Assembly: GCF_019947135.1 (NCBI RefSeq)
Contig: NZ_JAGSHT010000021.1
Span: forward strand, 124,001 to 188,000
Length of the DNA: 64,000 nt
Reading direction: 5' to 3'
Origin: Occultella gossypii
GTDB taxonomy: Bacteria > Actinomycetota > Actinomycetes > Actinomycetales > Beutenbergiaceae
Under the pieces are notes generated by a model. It searched no databases. It was not told the DNA's origin and was given only the letters and a program-made list of their open reading frames with translations. Positions 30,650 to 39,347 of this stretch are shown here, piece after piece (position 1 is the first letter of the stretch; every line of letters starts with the position of its first letter). The position numbers and the translations under genes are program-made.

Positions 30650-33219
30650 GGCCGGCTCCCGGACGCGGCGGAACCTCCGCCGTCGGGCGCCCTTGTGTCC
30701 TGCCCGACGGCGTCCGGTAAGCCGACCTCGTCGGCTCGCGGTACCCAGGTGCCCGCCGCGTCGAGCCACTCGGCCGGCATCGGCCGGCTGAAGTGGGCCT
30801 TCGCGATCTCGGCGCCGAGCTCCTCCAGGCGCCAGCGCAGGGACTCCAGCGCCTCGGCGAGCCGGGGTCTGGCGCCGGTCCCGTCGGGCTGGACGGCGCT
30901 CGCCGGGTCGAGCTCGGCGAGCAGGTCGACCAGGTCCGCGAGCAGCCGGTCCCTGGCCTGGACGCGCGCCGCCGGCGCGGGCAGCGTCGCGAACCCGGCA
31001 CCGATCCGGGTGACCTGGTAGGCGAGCGAGCGGGGGTTCTTCTCGTCCAGCAGCAACAGCTCGCAGAACGTGTCCAGGCGCGCGTGCGTCTGCCACCGCC
31101 GCCGGTAGGTGATCACGGACTCGTTCGCGATGAGCAGGGATTCCAGCACGAGCGAGTCGACCGCAGGCTCCCGGTGTGCGGTGACCGCTGCGAGCAGCGT
31201 GCGGACCAGGTGCTGCGCCCGCTCGACCCGGCGCCCGATGTCCATCAGGGTCCAGCCCACGTCGTGCACCATCGACTCCGCGCCGATGCCGGCCAGGGCA
31301 AGCGACCCCTCGAGGGCTCGGGTGAGCACGGGGCCGAGACCGCTGTCGGGCTCGCCGAGCTGGGAGCGGCGGGCGCGCTCGCGGTTCAGAGCCCGCTCGA
31401 TCGACCCCATCGCGATCCAGGTGTCCGCGGCCAGCTGGTCGCGCACGGCGGTCGCGGACCGGGTCATCGCGTCGACGGCGTACGCCACGGTCCCGGGCCG
31501 GGTGCCGTCGATCACGAGCTCGGACAGGCTCCCGCTCGTGGCGACCTGTTCGAGCGCGGCGGTCAGCACCGTGAGCGCCTGCCCGCCAGTGCTCGCGGGG
31601 GCGAGGTGGTAGTCGTCCCAGCGGTCCGTGACCGCTCGGATCAGGCGGATCGTGGCCTCGGTCCGCTCGGCGTACCGGCCGAACCAGTACAGGTCCTCCG
31701 CGGCGCCCGCGGAGATCGAGCTCGCGTCTGCCCGCCGGGGCGCGTCCGAGGTGCCGTCCCGCAGCCAGGTGTCGGTGATCGGCTGCGGTTCGGCGGACAG
31801 GATCCAGACATCCTTCGCCACGGCCCCGAGCGGCACGTGGGCGACGGTCTGGGCGTCCTCCGGGGTCACCCGGGCCAGTGCGCCGGACATCACGTGGTAG
31901 CCGCTGGGCCGGGCCACCGCGAACGTGCGCAGCACCGTGGAGCGGGGCTCGAGGGTGCCCGCGCCCACCGACGGTGTGGTCGAGGCGTCCACCGGTTCCT
32001 GGCCGACCCACCGGTGCGGCTCGGCGGAGATCCGCACGGCCAGGTCCGCGCGCTCGCCCACGGTCAGCTCCCAGCCGTTGTACTCGGGCCCGCCGGCCTC
32101 GGTCGCCTTGAGCACGAGCCGGTCCAGGTTCGCGATCACGTGTGAGCACATGCTGCGCTCGCCGCACCAGTAGGTGACCGCCGAGCCGAGCAGGAGGTCG
32201 GTGCCGAGCAGGTCCCGGCACAGCCGGGGCAGATAGGTGAGCAGCGCCGGGTTCTCGAGGACGCCGCTGCCGAACGTGTTGACCACGGTGACCGCGCCGG
32301 AGCGCGCCGCATGCACCAGTCCCGGCACCCCGAGCCGGGAGTCGCCGCGCAGGTCCAGCGGGTCGCAGTAGTTGCCGTCGACCCGCCGGATCAGCACGTC
32401 CACCGGCTCCGGCTCATCGAGGGACCGCAGCCAGAGCCGTCCGTCGGAGACCACCAGGTCCTCGCCCTCGACCATCGGGTAGCCGAGCATGGTGGCCAGG
32501 TAGCCCTGGTCGAAGGTGGTCCGCGCGTGCGGCCCGGGCGTGAGCAGCGCGACCCGCGGCGCGTCCCCGGCCGAGGGTGGCGCCACGTCATGCAGAGCCA
32601 GCCGCATCGCGTGGTAGAACGGCCCGAGCCGGCGGATCCTGGCCTGCCGGTACAGCCCGGCCAGCACCTGCGCGATGACCCGCCGGTTCTCCATCGCGTA
32701 CCCGGGCCCGTTCGGCGCCTGGGTACGGTCGGCGAGGGCCAGCCAGGAGCCGTCGGCGTTGCGGGCCAGGTCCGCAGCGTGCAGGAACAGCTGGTGTGGC
32801 CCCGGGATCGTGATGCCGTCCACGGCGCGCAGGAAGCCGGAATGGGCCAGCACGATCTCCGCCGGGATCGCACCGGAACTGAGCAGCCGGCGCTCGGAGT
32901 ACAGGTCGGTCAGGATCGCGTCCAGCAGTTGTGCGCGCTGGCGCAGCGCCGCCTCGAGCCGGACCCACTCCACCTCGTCGATCAGCACCGGCAGCGGGTC
33001 GAGCAGCCAGGGCTTGTCCTGCGGGGCCGCGCCGTAGCGGACGCCGTGGTCCTCCAGGAGCGAGCGCACGTCCGCGCTGCGGCCGGCCAGCTGCTCCCAG
33101 GACCCGACCCCGGCGAGGTCCGCGAGCTGGTCCCACGCGGCCCGGGCGGCGCCGCTGGACTGCAGCATCTCGTCGTGCCCGGGACCACCGGCGCGGTAGC
33201 TGGCCAGCAGATCGGTCAC
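30646..33219 (-). CDS. fused circularly permuted ATP-grasp and alpha-E domain protein
   Basis: This 857-residue protein joins two domains that are separate genes in many bacteria. Residues about 60-480 are the circularly permuted ATP-grasp ligase: DKPWLLDPLPVLID, VDGNYCDPLDLRGDSRLGVPGL, NTFGSGVLENPALLTYLP and GERSMCSHVIANL. Residues about 510-825 are the helical alpha-E (DUF403) domain: AEDLYWFGRYAERTEATIRL and MDIGRRVERAQHLVRTL. ATP-grasp enzymes of this group are predicted to form peptide-like amide bonds, with the transglutaminase as the opposing or processing activity. The GTG at 33219 starts the protein. The unit faces the divergent Rsm22-like gene. Confidence 0.88.
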   Translation of the reverse strand: MTDLLASYRAGGPGHDEMLQSSGAARAAWDQLADLAGVGSWEQLAGRSADVRSLLEDHGVRYGAAPQDKPWLLDPLPVLIDEVEWVRLEAALRQRAQLLDAILTDLYSERRLLSSGAIPAEIVLAHSGFLRAVDGITIPGPHQLFLHAADLARNADGSWLALADRTQAPNGPGYAMENRRVIAQVLAGLYRQARIRRLGPFYHAMRLALHDVAPPSAGDAPRVALLTPGPHARTTFDQGYLATMLGYPMVEGEDLVVSDGRLWLRSLDEPEPVDVLIRRVDGNYCDPLDLRGDSRLGVPGLVHAARSGAVTVVNTFGSGVLENPALLTYLPRLCRDLLGTDLLLGSAVTYWCGERSMCSHVIANLDRLVLKATEAGGPEYNGWELTVGERADLAVRISAEPHRWVGQEPVDASTTPSVGAGTLEPRSTVLRTFAVARPSGYHVMSGALARVTPEDAQTVAHVPLGAVAKDVWILSAEPQPITDTWLRDGTSDAPRRADASSISAGAAEDLYWFGRYAERTEATIRLIRAVTDRWDDYHLAPASTGGQALTVLTAALEQVATSGSLSELVIDGTRPGTVAYAVDAMTRSATAVRDQLAADTWIAMGSIERALNRERARRSQLGEPDSGLGPVLTRALEGSLALAGIGAESMVHDVGWTLMDIGRRVERAQHLVRTLLAAVTAHREPAVDSLVLESLLIANESVITYRRRWQTHARLDTFCELLLLDEKNPRSLAYQVTRIGAGFATLPAPAARVQARDRLLADLVDLLAELDPASAVQPDGTGARPRLAEALESLRWRLEELGAEIAKAHFSRPMPAEWLDAAGTWVPRADEVGLPDAVGQDTRAPDGGGSAASGSRP

Positions 33220-33357
33220 GGTGCGGAGCCCTCGGTCGTGGGATGGAACTCCTGAGATCCTATGCCAACAGTAAAGAGACCGCCTCTGCTGGGCACCGTG
33301 AATTTACCTGAAATTGACGCGTTCGCCACGGGGTCGTTGCACGTCATACTTGCCCGT

Positions 33358-34326
33358 GTGTACCGCCTGCCCAGCCCGCTCTCCGACGCGATCGACGGCG
33401 TGGTCGCCGAGCACCCGTCGGCCAAGGTCGCCGCCGCGGCCCGGTCGCTGAGCGAGCGCTACCTGGCCGACCACGCGGCGTCCGTGCCGATCATCGACTC
33501 GCGCCTGCGCGCCGCGGCGTACGTGCTGACCAGGATGCCGGCGACCTACGCGGCCGCACGCGCCGCCGTCGAGCAGGTCCGCCGCAGCGTCCCGGACCTG
33601 CAGCCGCGCCGCGTACTCGACCTGGGCTGCGGCACCGGCGGCGTCAGCGCCGCGGTCGCGGACGCGTTCGACGGCATCGAGGAGCTGCGGCTGGTCGATT
33701 ACTCCGCGGACGCCCTCGCCCTGGCGCAACGCCTGCTCGCCGGCGCCGGCCCACGGCTGCTCGCCTCCCAGCGCCGCCTCGGCGGCAAGGCCGGGCCCGA
33801 CGGCGCAGCGGACGTCGAGCTCGCGGTCTGCGGCTTCGTCCTGGGGGAGCTGGACGAGGCCGCTCGCGCAGCCGTGGTCGCCGAGCTGGTGGCGGCCGCG
33901 CCGACGGTCCTCATCGTGGAGCCGGGCACGCCGGCCGGGTATCGGCGGATCCTGGGCGCGCGCGAGCAGCTGCTCGCGGCCGGCCTGACGCTCGCCGCGC
34001 CCTGCCCGCACCACGAGGAGTGCCCGCTCACCGGTGACGACTGGTGCCACGCCGTCGCCCGCCTCGAACGCACCGTCGCCCACCGGGCGGCCAAGGGCGG
34101 CAGCCGGGACTACGAGGACGAGAAGTTCGCCTACATCGCCGCCACCCGGCTGCCGGTGACCCGCCCGGCGGCCAGGGTGCTGCGGCACCCGCAGATCCGG
34201 CCCGGGCACGTCCTGCTGGAGTTGTGCCGGGCGGACGGGACGGCCGCCGGGCTGACCGTCTCGAAGAAGCAGGGTGCCGACTATCGGGCCGCCCGCCGGG
34301 TGGAGTGGGGCGAGGGCTGGGGCTGA
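33358..34326 (+). CDS. Rsm22-like small-subunit ribosomal methyltransferase family protein
   Basis: The 322-residue protein has a SAM-binding motif, VLDLGCGTGGVSAAV (residues about 86-100). It also has the Rsm22/METTL17 signature: VEPGTPAGYRRIL, then cysteine-rich APCPHHEECPLTGDDWCH, which in mitochondrial relatives binds an iron-sulfur cluster, and HRAAKGGSRDYEDEKFAY. Rsm22 proteins associate with the small ribosomal subunit; whether they methylate rRNA is debated. I prefer the GTG at 33358 over the ATG at 33262 because conservation with relatives starts there. The sequence CATACT lies about ten bases upstream, suggesting a leaderless transcript. It is divergent from the ATP-grasp gene. Confidence 0.82.
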   Translation: MYRLPSPLSDAIDGVVAEHPSAKVAAAARSLSERYLADHAASVPIIDSRLRAAAYVLTRMPATYAAARAAVEQVRRSVPDLQPRRVLDLGCGTGGVSAAVADAFDGIEELRLVDYSADALALAQRLLAGAGPRLLASQRRLGGKAGPDGAADVELAVCGFVLGELDEAARAAVVAELVAAAPTVLIVEPGTPAGYRRILGAREQLLAAGLTLAAPCPHHEECPLTGDDWCHAVARLERTVAHRAAKGGSRDYEDEKFAYIAATRLPVTRPAARVLRHPQIRPGHVLLELCRADGTAAGLTVSKKQGADYRAARRVEWGEGWG

Positions 34327-34413
34327 TCGCTCCCCGAACGCCCGGAAAGCACTGGCACGAGCGCCGGAAGTGGCGGATGATGGATGCCATCCGCCCCCGT
34401 GGAGGTGAGGCAC

Positions 34414-35112
34414 ATGAGTGCCAGCCGAGTTCCCGATCCGGTCCCCGATGTGCTGCCGCTGCTCGCCCGGGGAAAACACCGCAATCCGCGCCGCGGCGCC
34501 TGCTTCATGGAGCTGGCGTCCTACCTCGCCGGCGAGCCCTGGACCGACTCACCGGCCTGCACCGACGAGTCGCTCGCGCATCTGGCCCGCCTCGTCAACG
34601 ACTTCACCACGGACGCCCGCCGGCCCGCGCTCGCGCCGCTGATCCCGTCGGTGATCGGGCTTCGCGACCTGGGGCCCGGGTTCGAGGACGAGGTCGCCCT
34701 GGTGGCCGCGATGCACGCGCTTCCGGTGGCCTCGATGGACCGGCAGCGAGGCCTCGCCGTCGGGATGCTGCGCACCCTCGGCCAGGTGGACGCCTACCGC
34801 ACCCGCGCCACGACCGAGTTGACCCGGGCCGCCGCCAAGGTGCTGGACGACCATGCCGACGCCAAGCGTTGGGGTCTCGCGTTCGCGGCTCGGATGGGCT
34901 CCGGCCCGGTGAACCAGTCCTCCGCCCAGGTGATCGTCGAGGTCGCCGTGCGTGGCATCGCCGAGGCCTGCGTCCCGGACCCGGCCGTCCGGCTGCGCAC
35001 CCTGCTTGCCGAGGTGATCGAGATGGCGCGGCAGCGGGCCGGCCTGGCCACGACCGAACCGGCTTCGCTGAACCCGCAGCAGTGGCACGCGGTGGTGAGC
35101 GCGGCCGGCTGA
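34414..35112 (+). CDS. conserved actinobacterial hypothetical protein
   Basis: The 232-residue protein has no membrane segment or known catalytic motif. Its N-terminal half contains GKHRNPRRGACFMELASYLAG, then WTDSPACTDESLAHLARLVND and LAPLIPSVIGLRDL. I recall this pattern from many uncharacterised actinobacterial proteins in which the CFME and cysteine-containing segments are conserved. The C-terminal half is helical. The ATG at 34414 is preceded by a strong GGAGGTGAGG ribosome binding site, which decides it against the ATG 30 bases upstream. It follows the Rsm22-like gene by 87 bp and may be independent. Confidence 0.7.
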   Translation: MSASRVPDPVPDVLPLLARGKHRNPRRGACFMELASYLAGEPWTDSPACTDESLAHLARLVNDFTTDARRPALAPLIPSVIGLRDLGPGFEDEVALVAAMHALPVASMDRQRGLAVGMLRTLGQVDAYRTRATTELTRAAAKVLDDHADAKRWGLAFAARMGSGPVNQSSAQVIVEVAVRGIAEACVPDPAVRLRTLLAEVIEMARQRAGLATTEPASLNPQQWHAVVSAAG

Positions 35113-35160
35113 GGCGCAATGCCGGCGTGCCCGGCAGGTTTCGGTGGGCGGTCGCCATCC

Positions 35161-35218
35161 CAGAGGCCGCGTCCGACCGTTCCCATGACCAGAGGCCGCG
35201 TCCGACCGTTCCCCTGAC
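35161..35218 (+). repeat. 29-bp tandem repeat, two units
   Basis: Two head-to-tail copies start with CAGAGGCCGCGTCCGACCG (35161-35189 and 35190-35218) and differ at one base. They lie just upstream of the palindromic elements in a 358-bp gene-free interval. Confidence 0.85.
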
Positions 35219-35263
35219 GCCAGATGCGGGTCGCGTGGACCCTGACCCACAATTCGCGTCAGG
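35213..35263. repeat. palindromic intergenic element, copy 1
   Basis: The outer arms CCTGACGC (35213-35220) and GCGTCAGG (35256-35263) are perfect inverted repeats. Inner arms GGGTC (35228-35232) and GACCC (35244-35248) also pair. The layout is typical of REP-type elements or a transcription terminator pair. Confidence 0.65.
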
Positions 35264-35289
35264 CGAACCACGGGGGTGCGCGTTCGCCC

Positions 35290-35334
35290 GACGTGAAGTG
35301 CGGGTCGCCGACGTGGTGATCGACATTTCGCGTC
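35290..35334. repeat. palindromic intergenic element, copy 2
   Basis: GACGTGAA (35290-35297) pairs with TTCGCGTC (35327-35334) at seven of eight positions. The interior shares TGCGGGTCG and ACATTTCGCGTCAG with copy 1, so the two are diverged copies of one element about 25 bp apart. Confidence 0.55.
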
Positions 35335-35470
35335 AGCGGAGCGGCGTGCGCCGTCTCGCATGGCTCGACGCACGGTTGCTGCCGGTCGGCAGGCGATGTG
35401 TGCTCCGGGGCGATCGGTGGCGAGGAGGAGTTCGGCGCGCCCGTCAGCAATCACCCGTACCCTCGCACCC

Positions 35471-36178
35471 GTGGATCTCTGGGATGAACTCACGCAGCGA
35501 GTGCTGCCGTCGGCGGCCGTCGTCGCCCTGGACGTGCGGTCGCTGTACATCGTGCTCGGCGTCGCGCTCGCGGTGGTGGTGATCCGGCCGGCATGGAACG
35601 TGGCGCGGCTCGGCGTGACCCTCGTGCACGAGCTCGGGCACGCCCTGGTGGGGATCGCCGTCGGACGGCAGTTCACCGGGTTCGTGCTCCGGGCGGACAT
35701 GTCCGGGCACGCCGTGACCCGCGGCCCAAGCCGCGGCTTCGGCCGGGCGGCGAGCACCTGGGCCGGCTACCCGGCACCCGCGATCATCGGGACCCTCCTG
35801 GTCTGGGCCGCCGCGCGCGGCTGGGCAGCGCCGGTGCTGACGGCGGTGCTGCTCGTGCTGATCGTCTCACTCATCCGCGTCCGCTCGCTCCTGACGGCCG
35901 TGGTGATGGTCGCCGTGATCGCGGGCACCGGCGCGCTGTGGTGGTGGCGCGCCGACGCACTGCAGCAGCAGGTCCTCATCGGTGCCGGTCTGGTGCTCGT
36001 GGTCGGGGCGTGGCGGCACGTCGGCGCGGTGCTTCGCGAACGCGGCGGATCGAGCGACCCAGCAGTCCTGGCTTCCCTGACCCGGGTGCCGAAGGCGATC
36101 TGGAACTTCACCTTCCTGCTCGTCTGCGCGGCCGCCACCTGGGTGTGCGCACTCGAGGTGCTCGCCCTGCGCGGCTAG
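35471..36178 (+). CDS. M50-family zinc metallopeptidase-like membrane protein
   Basis: The 235-residue membrane protein has the zinc-binding HELGH motif (H53, E54, H57) at the end of the second hydrophobic stretch, followed by about five more helices. This fits the small M50B (PF13398-type) group related to site-2 proteases. An aspartate that would be the third ligand is not obvious to me, so proteolysis is uncertain. The GTG at 35471 is preferred: a TACCCT sequence ends nine bases upstream, suggesting a leaderless transcript, and the frame upstream overlaps the palindromic repeats. Confidence 0.78.
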   Translation: MDLWDELTQRVLPSAAVVALDVRSLYIVLGVALAVVVIRPAWNVARLGVTLVHELGHALVGIAVGRQFTGFVLRADMSGHAVTRGPSRGFGRAASTWAGYPAPAIIGTLLVWAAARGWAAPVLTAVLLVLIVSLIRVRSLLTAVVMVAVIAGTGALWWWRADALQQQVLIGAGLVLVVGAWRHVGAVLRERGGSSDPAVLASLTRVPKAIWNFTFLLVCAAATWVCALEVLALRG

Positions 36179-36434
36179 CGCGATCGCGCACACCAGGATG
36201 GCTTCGTCCTCGCCTGCTCACCTCGCCATGACCGTAGCGGCGGAGAAACGCACGTGCGCGGCGGACAGCGGGCTTGGTGAAGGGCTCGTCAGATCGCGAA
36301 AGCTCTCGTGCGCGGCGCGTCAGCCAGGATCCTCACGCCCAGCGACAGATCGGCGGCGCACACGAGCATGAAGTCCGCATTCAGCGCCGCCGGTCTGCCG
36401 ATGAGTTTCCGCGTCCAGGACGGTCCACATGGGC
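36179..36434. other. intergenic region, nothing convincing
   Basis: These 256 bp hold no convincing gene. The sequence GTGCGCGGCG occurs twice (around 36254 and 36308) and may be decayed repeat material. I see no TGTCGA-type promoter for the YCII gene that follows. Confidence 0.4.
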
Positions 36435-36803
36435 ATGAGCCAATACCTGCTGTCCGTTCCGCACAACTCCGACGAGGAGCCGACCATGGAGACCATGGAC
36501 CCGGCCGAGCTCGAGGCGGCCATGGCTGCCACCGGTGCGATCCTCGAAGAACTCACGTCGACCGGCGCCTTCGTCTTCGCTGGCGGGCTGATGCCGCCCT
36601 CGAGCGCGATCACCGTCGACAACACCGGCGAGTCACTGAGCACGGTCAACGGCCCCTTCGTCGAGGCTCCCGAGTACCTCGGGGGCTTCTGGGTCATCGA
36701 CGTGGCCGACGAGCAGACCGCCGTTGGCTGGGCCGCGCGCGCATCGAAGGCGCTCGGCGGCCGGATCGAGGTCAGGGCCTTCCAGGTACCGTCAGGCAGC
36801 TGA
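36435..36803 (+). CDS. orphan YCII/DGPF-domain protein
   Basis: The 122-residue protein is a YCII-related protein with MSQYLLSVPH at the start (compare MTQYLLSIWS in the ECF42 partner). It has FVFAGGLMPPSS and NGPFVEAPEYLGGFWVIDV, where the family DGPF motif is NGPF. Unlike the copy at 15121 it has no sigma factor gene beside it, though it might be a distant ECF42 target. I choose the ATG at 36435 to match the paralogue's start; another in-frame ATG lies six bases earlier. No clear ribosome binding site is visible. Confidence 0.78.
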   Translation: MSQYLLSVPHNSDEEPTMETMDPAELEAAMAATGAILEELTSTGAFVFAGGLMPPSSAITVDNTGESLSTVNGPFVEAPEYLGGFWVIDVADEQTAVGWAARASKALGGRIEVRAFQVPSGS

Positions 36804-37013
36804 GTTCACTTTCGAGAGAGACACTGACGTCTACCAGCGTTCGCGTGTGACCTCGTTGAACCTGGTCCCGTGGTCCTCGATCGCGGTGTGCGCTCGGCCG
36901 GCATCGCTGCCGAAGAGCCCACCCTTGAGCGGGGCCCCACTCGGGACCGAGGAGGCCGCGTACCTGCCCGGCATGGTGCGTGAGAGATCGCTGAGGTCTG
37001 ACCCGACACGCAC

Positions 37014-37048
37014 GGCGCGTCCCTGCGGGCATCCCGCGGAGACGCGCC
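37014..37048 (-). terminator. hairpin terminator of the subtilisin gene
   Basis: GGCGCGTC and GACGCGCC pair perfectly, with an inner CTGCGGG/CCCGCGG stem around a CAT loop. It lies nine bases beyond the stop codon of the subtilisin gene. There is no T-run, as is common in high-GC actinobacteria. The 210 bp between it and the YCII gene hold no convincing gene. Confidence 0.7.
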
Positions 37049-37056
37049 GGTGCGGC

Positions 37057-39156
37057 TCAGTTGCCCCGGTTGCCGTTCGAGTACCAGAACGGCAGCAGGA
37101 AGGTCTCATCACCACCCGTCAGGACTAGGTCACCCTCTGCGGCCGCGGGCCCCCGGGTCGAGAGCGTCACATCGAATGTGGCGGTCCCGCCGGCAGGAAC
37201 GTCCACCGACGCCGGGAAGGTCATCGCCGGAGAACCGCCGGTGATGTCGAAGGTGCGGGCGACCGACGAGAGATTCCGGACCGACACCGTGATCGTCTCG
37301 ACCACAGGCCCGTTGCCATTGCTGATGCCGAAGCTCAGCGACATCGGGTCGAATGTCGCGGTCGCGGCGAAGGCACGCGTCAGATCGATTCGCCCACCGC
37401 CGCGCTCCATCACGGTTGCGAGCGCCCCGCCGACCTCGGCGGCCCAGACCTGACGCTCGGCGTTGTTCCCGAGCAGCGACTTGACGTCCGTAGGACTCAG
37501 ACCCGGGTCGTGCGCGAGAAGCAGGGCCGCCGAGCCCGCCACGTGCGGGGTCGCCATGGACGTCCCCTGGAACATCGCCCATCCGAGGTCCCCGGTCGCC
37601 TCGTCGAACACTGAGGAGAAGATGTTCACTCCGGGTGCCATCACGTCGGGCTTGATGTTCTCGGTGAACGGCGCCGGACCACGCGAACTGAACCCCGCGA
37701 GGATGTCGGCGTTCTCGGTGAGCACCTCGACCGGCATGCTGCCGTCGATGGTCACCGTCGAGGGCAGGGCGGCTTTGACCGTCAGGCCGTCGTCCAGGCT
37801 CACCATCACGGCCGGGATCTCGCCCTCGCCGCCCATGGCGGTCGGGTCGCCACCGACGTTGTTGTAGACGACTACCCCGATCGCCCCCGCGGCCGCCGCG
37901 GAGGCGACCTTCTCGGCGAACGTACAGGTGCCGCGCTGGACCAGCACGACGGCGCCGGACACGTCACCGTCGGGACTGCTGCCGGGGCAGGCCGTGTCGG
38001 TACCAGCGCTCCAGGCGGCGAACGGCGCGTCCGTCACGGGGCTCGCGGCGAACGGGTCGAAGTCCCCCACGGCCGCACCGACGTCCCCGACCCCAGCGAC
38101 GGCAACGTTCACTCCCACGTAGTGCGGGTTCGTCGTGGCACCCGCCGTGAGTGCACCGAGCGCGTTGCCCGGGGAGCCGACGGTCGATGGCCCTGGGCCT
38201 TCGTTGCCGGCCGCGACTGCGGCCACCACACCGGCAGCGGCGGCCGCGTTGATCGCCTCGGCGAGGGAGTCGTGCGGACCCTGGATGCTACCGCCGAGGC
38301 TGAGGTTGATGACCTCCATGCCGTCGTTGACGGCGTCCTCGACCGCACGCACGATGTCGTGGCTGAAGGCGCTACCGTCCTGCCCCACGAAACCTCCGCC
38401 GTAGCCCGGGAACACGTTGTAGTCGAAGAGGTTCGCGCCTGGTGCGACACCACTGATGGTGCCCTGCACGGGGCCGCCCGGGTCGACCGCGCTCAGGTCG
38501 GTCACGCAGCCGGCCACCGTACCCGCGACGTGTGTCCCGTGGTTGAACACGATGTCCTCGCCGGTGCCGGCCACTCCCGAGGCATACACCTTGTGCGAGA
38601 TCTCGTCCTTGCAGGCGAAGAACGGGTGGTCCTCGCGGATGCCGGTGTCGATGATGCCCACGTCGATGCCGGCCCCGTCGGTCTCACCGTGGGTCGACTG
38701 CCACACGTCGACGGCGTTGATCACGTCGACGCTGGCGTTCATCGTCGGGCGGTAGGTCCAGCTCGAAGTGACGTCGGCGACACCGGGAGCGTTCGCCAGC
38801 GCCTGCAGGCTCGCGCCGTTCAGCCTCACGGCGAACCCGTTGAGCACCGTGTCGTACTCGGCGATCACCTCGGCCTGCGGGATCCGCTGGGCGACGAAGG
38901 TTCGGTAGTTCGCGTGCTCGTTCGCGAGGAAACGCTCGTAGGCCCGATAGGCCGGGCTGGTCGGGTCGAGCCGACCGCGCTGTGGGCGGGTACCCGGGAG
39001 TCCGGGTTCGCCACCGGCATAGGTGGCGAGTGGGGCGGACTCGAGCGTGACGATGGCATATTCGCTCGGCGCAGCACGCTCCGGCGGTGCGGCCACGGCG
39101 GCGAGTGGTGTGGCCAACGCTATCGCGGATGCCAGGACTAGGGTCTTGCGCAACAT
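37057..39156 (-). CDS. secreted subtilisin-like serine protease (S8) with PA domain
   Basis: The 699-residue protein has a signal peptide (residues 1-23, ending AVAAP), an I9-type inhibitory propeptide (about 30-130) and an S8 catalytic domain. The triad is D170 (VGIIDTGI), H206 (NHGTHVAGT) and S533 (GTSMATPHVAG). A protease-associated (PA) domain is inserted before the catalytic serine (about 385-475), and a beta-rich C-terminal domain follows (about 590-699). It should be an extracellular endopeptidase. Start choice: the ribosome binding site GGAGG directly abuts the ATG at 39162 but stands seven bases before the ATG at 39156, so the latter is better. No sorting signal is present. Confidence 0.92.
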   Translation of the reverse strand: MLRKTLVLASAIALATPLAAVAAPPERAAPSEYAIVTLESAPLATYAGGEPGLPGTRPQRGRLDPTSPAYRAYERFLANEHANYRTFVAQRIPQAEVIAEYDTVLNGFAVRLNGASLQALANAPGVADVTSSWTYRPTMNASVDVINAVDVWQSTHGETDGAGIDVGIIDTGIREDHPFFACKDEISHKVYASGVAGTGEDIVFNHGTHVAGTVAGCVTDLSAVDPGGPVQGTISGVAPGANLFDYNVFPGYGGGFVGQDGSAFSHDIVRAVEDAVNDGMEVINLSLGGSIQGPHDSLAEAINAAAAAGVVAAVAAGNEGPGPSTVGSPGNALGALTAGATTNPHYVGVNVAVAGVGDVGAAVGDFDPFAASPVTDAPFAAWSAGTDTACPGSSPDGDVSGAVVLVQRGTCTFAEKVASAAAAGAIGVVVYNNVGGDPTAMGGEGEIPAVMVSLDDGLTVKAALPSTVTIDGSMPVEVLTENADILAGFSSRGPAPFTENIKPDVMAPGVNIFSSVFDEATGDLGWAMFQGTSMATPHVAGSAALLLAHDPGLSPTDVKSLLGNNAERQVWAAEVGGALATVMERGGGRIDLTRAFAATATFDPMSLSFGISNGNGPVVETITVSVRNLSSVARTFDITGGSPAMTFPASVDVPAGGTATFDVTLSTRGPAAAEGDLVLTGGDETFLLPFWYSNGNRGN

Positions 39157-39296
39157 CGGCATACCTCCACAAGGACAGGCTGGGACGGCGCCGAAAGGGG
39201 GTGGGCGTCGTCGCCCGTGCGCGCGGTCGGTCGGCCGCGTCGGCGGTCACAATACGCTTGTCCGCCACCTCTGGCACGGCGAACGGAGGCAGCCGT

Positions 39297-39316
39297 CGTC
39301 TCCCCATCCGGAGACG
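39297..39316 (-). terminator. hairpin downstream of the acyltransferase-MazG gene
   Basis: CGTCTCC and GGAGACG pair perfectly over seven bases around a six-base loop, 31 bp past the stop codon at 39348. No T-run follows. Confidence 0.5.
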
Positions 39317-39347
39317 GGACTCCGGGCGTAGTTGCGGCGTCGAGGCC

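Noticed and set aside
36772-37032. Minus-strand frame between the YCII and subtilisin genes as a gene
   Set aside because: It overlaps the terminator of the subtilisin gene, is Arg/Pro-rich, has no ribosome binding site and no recognisable domain.
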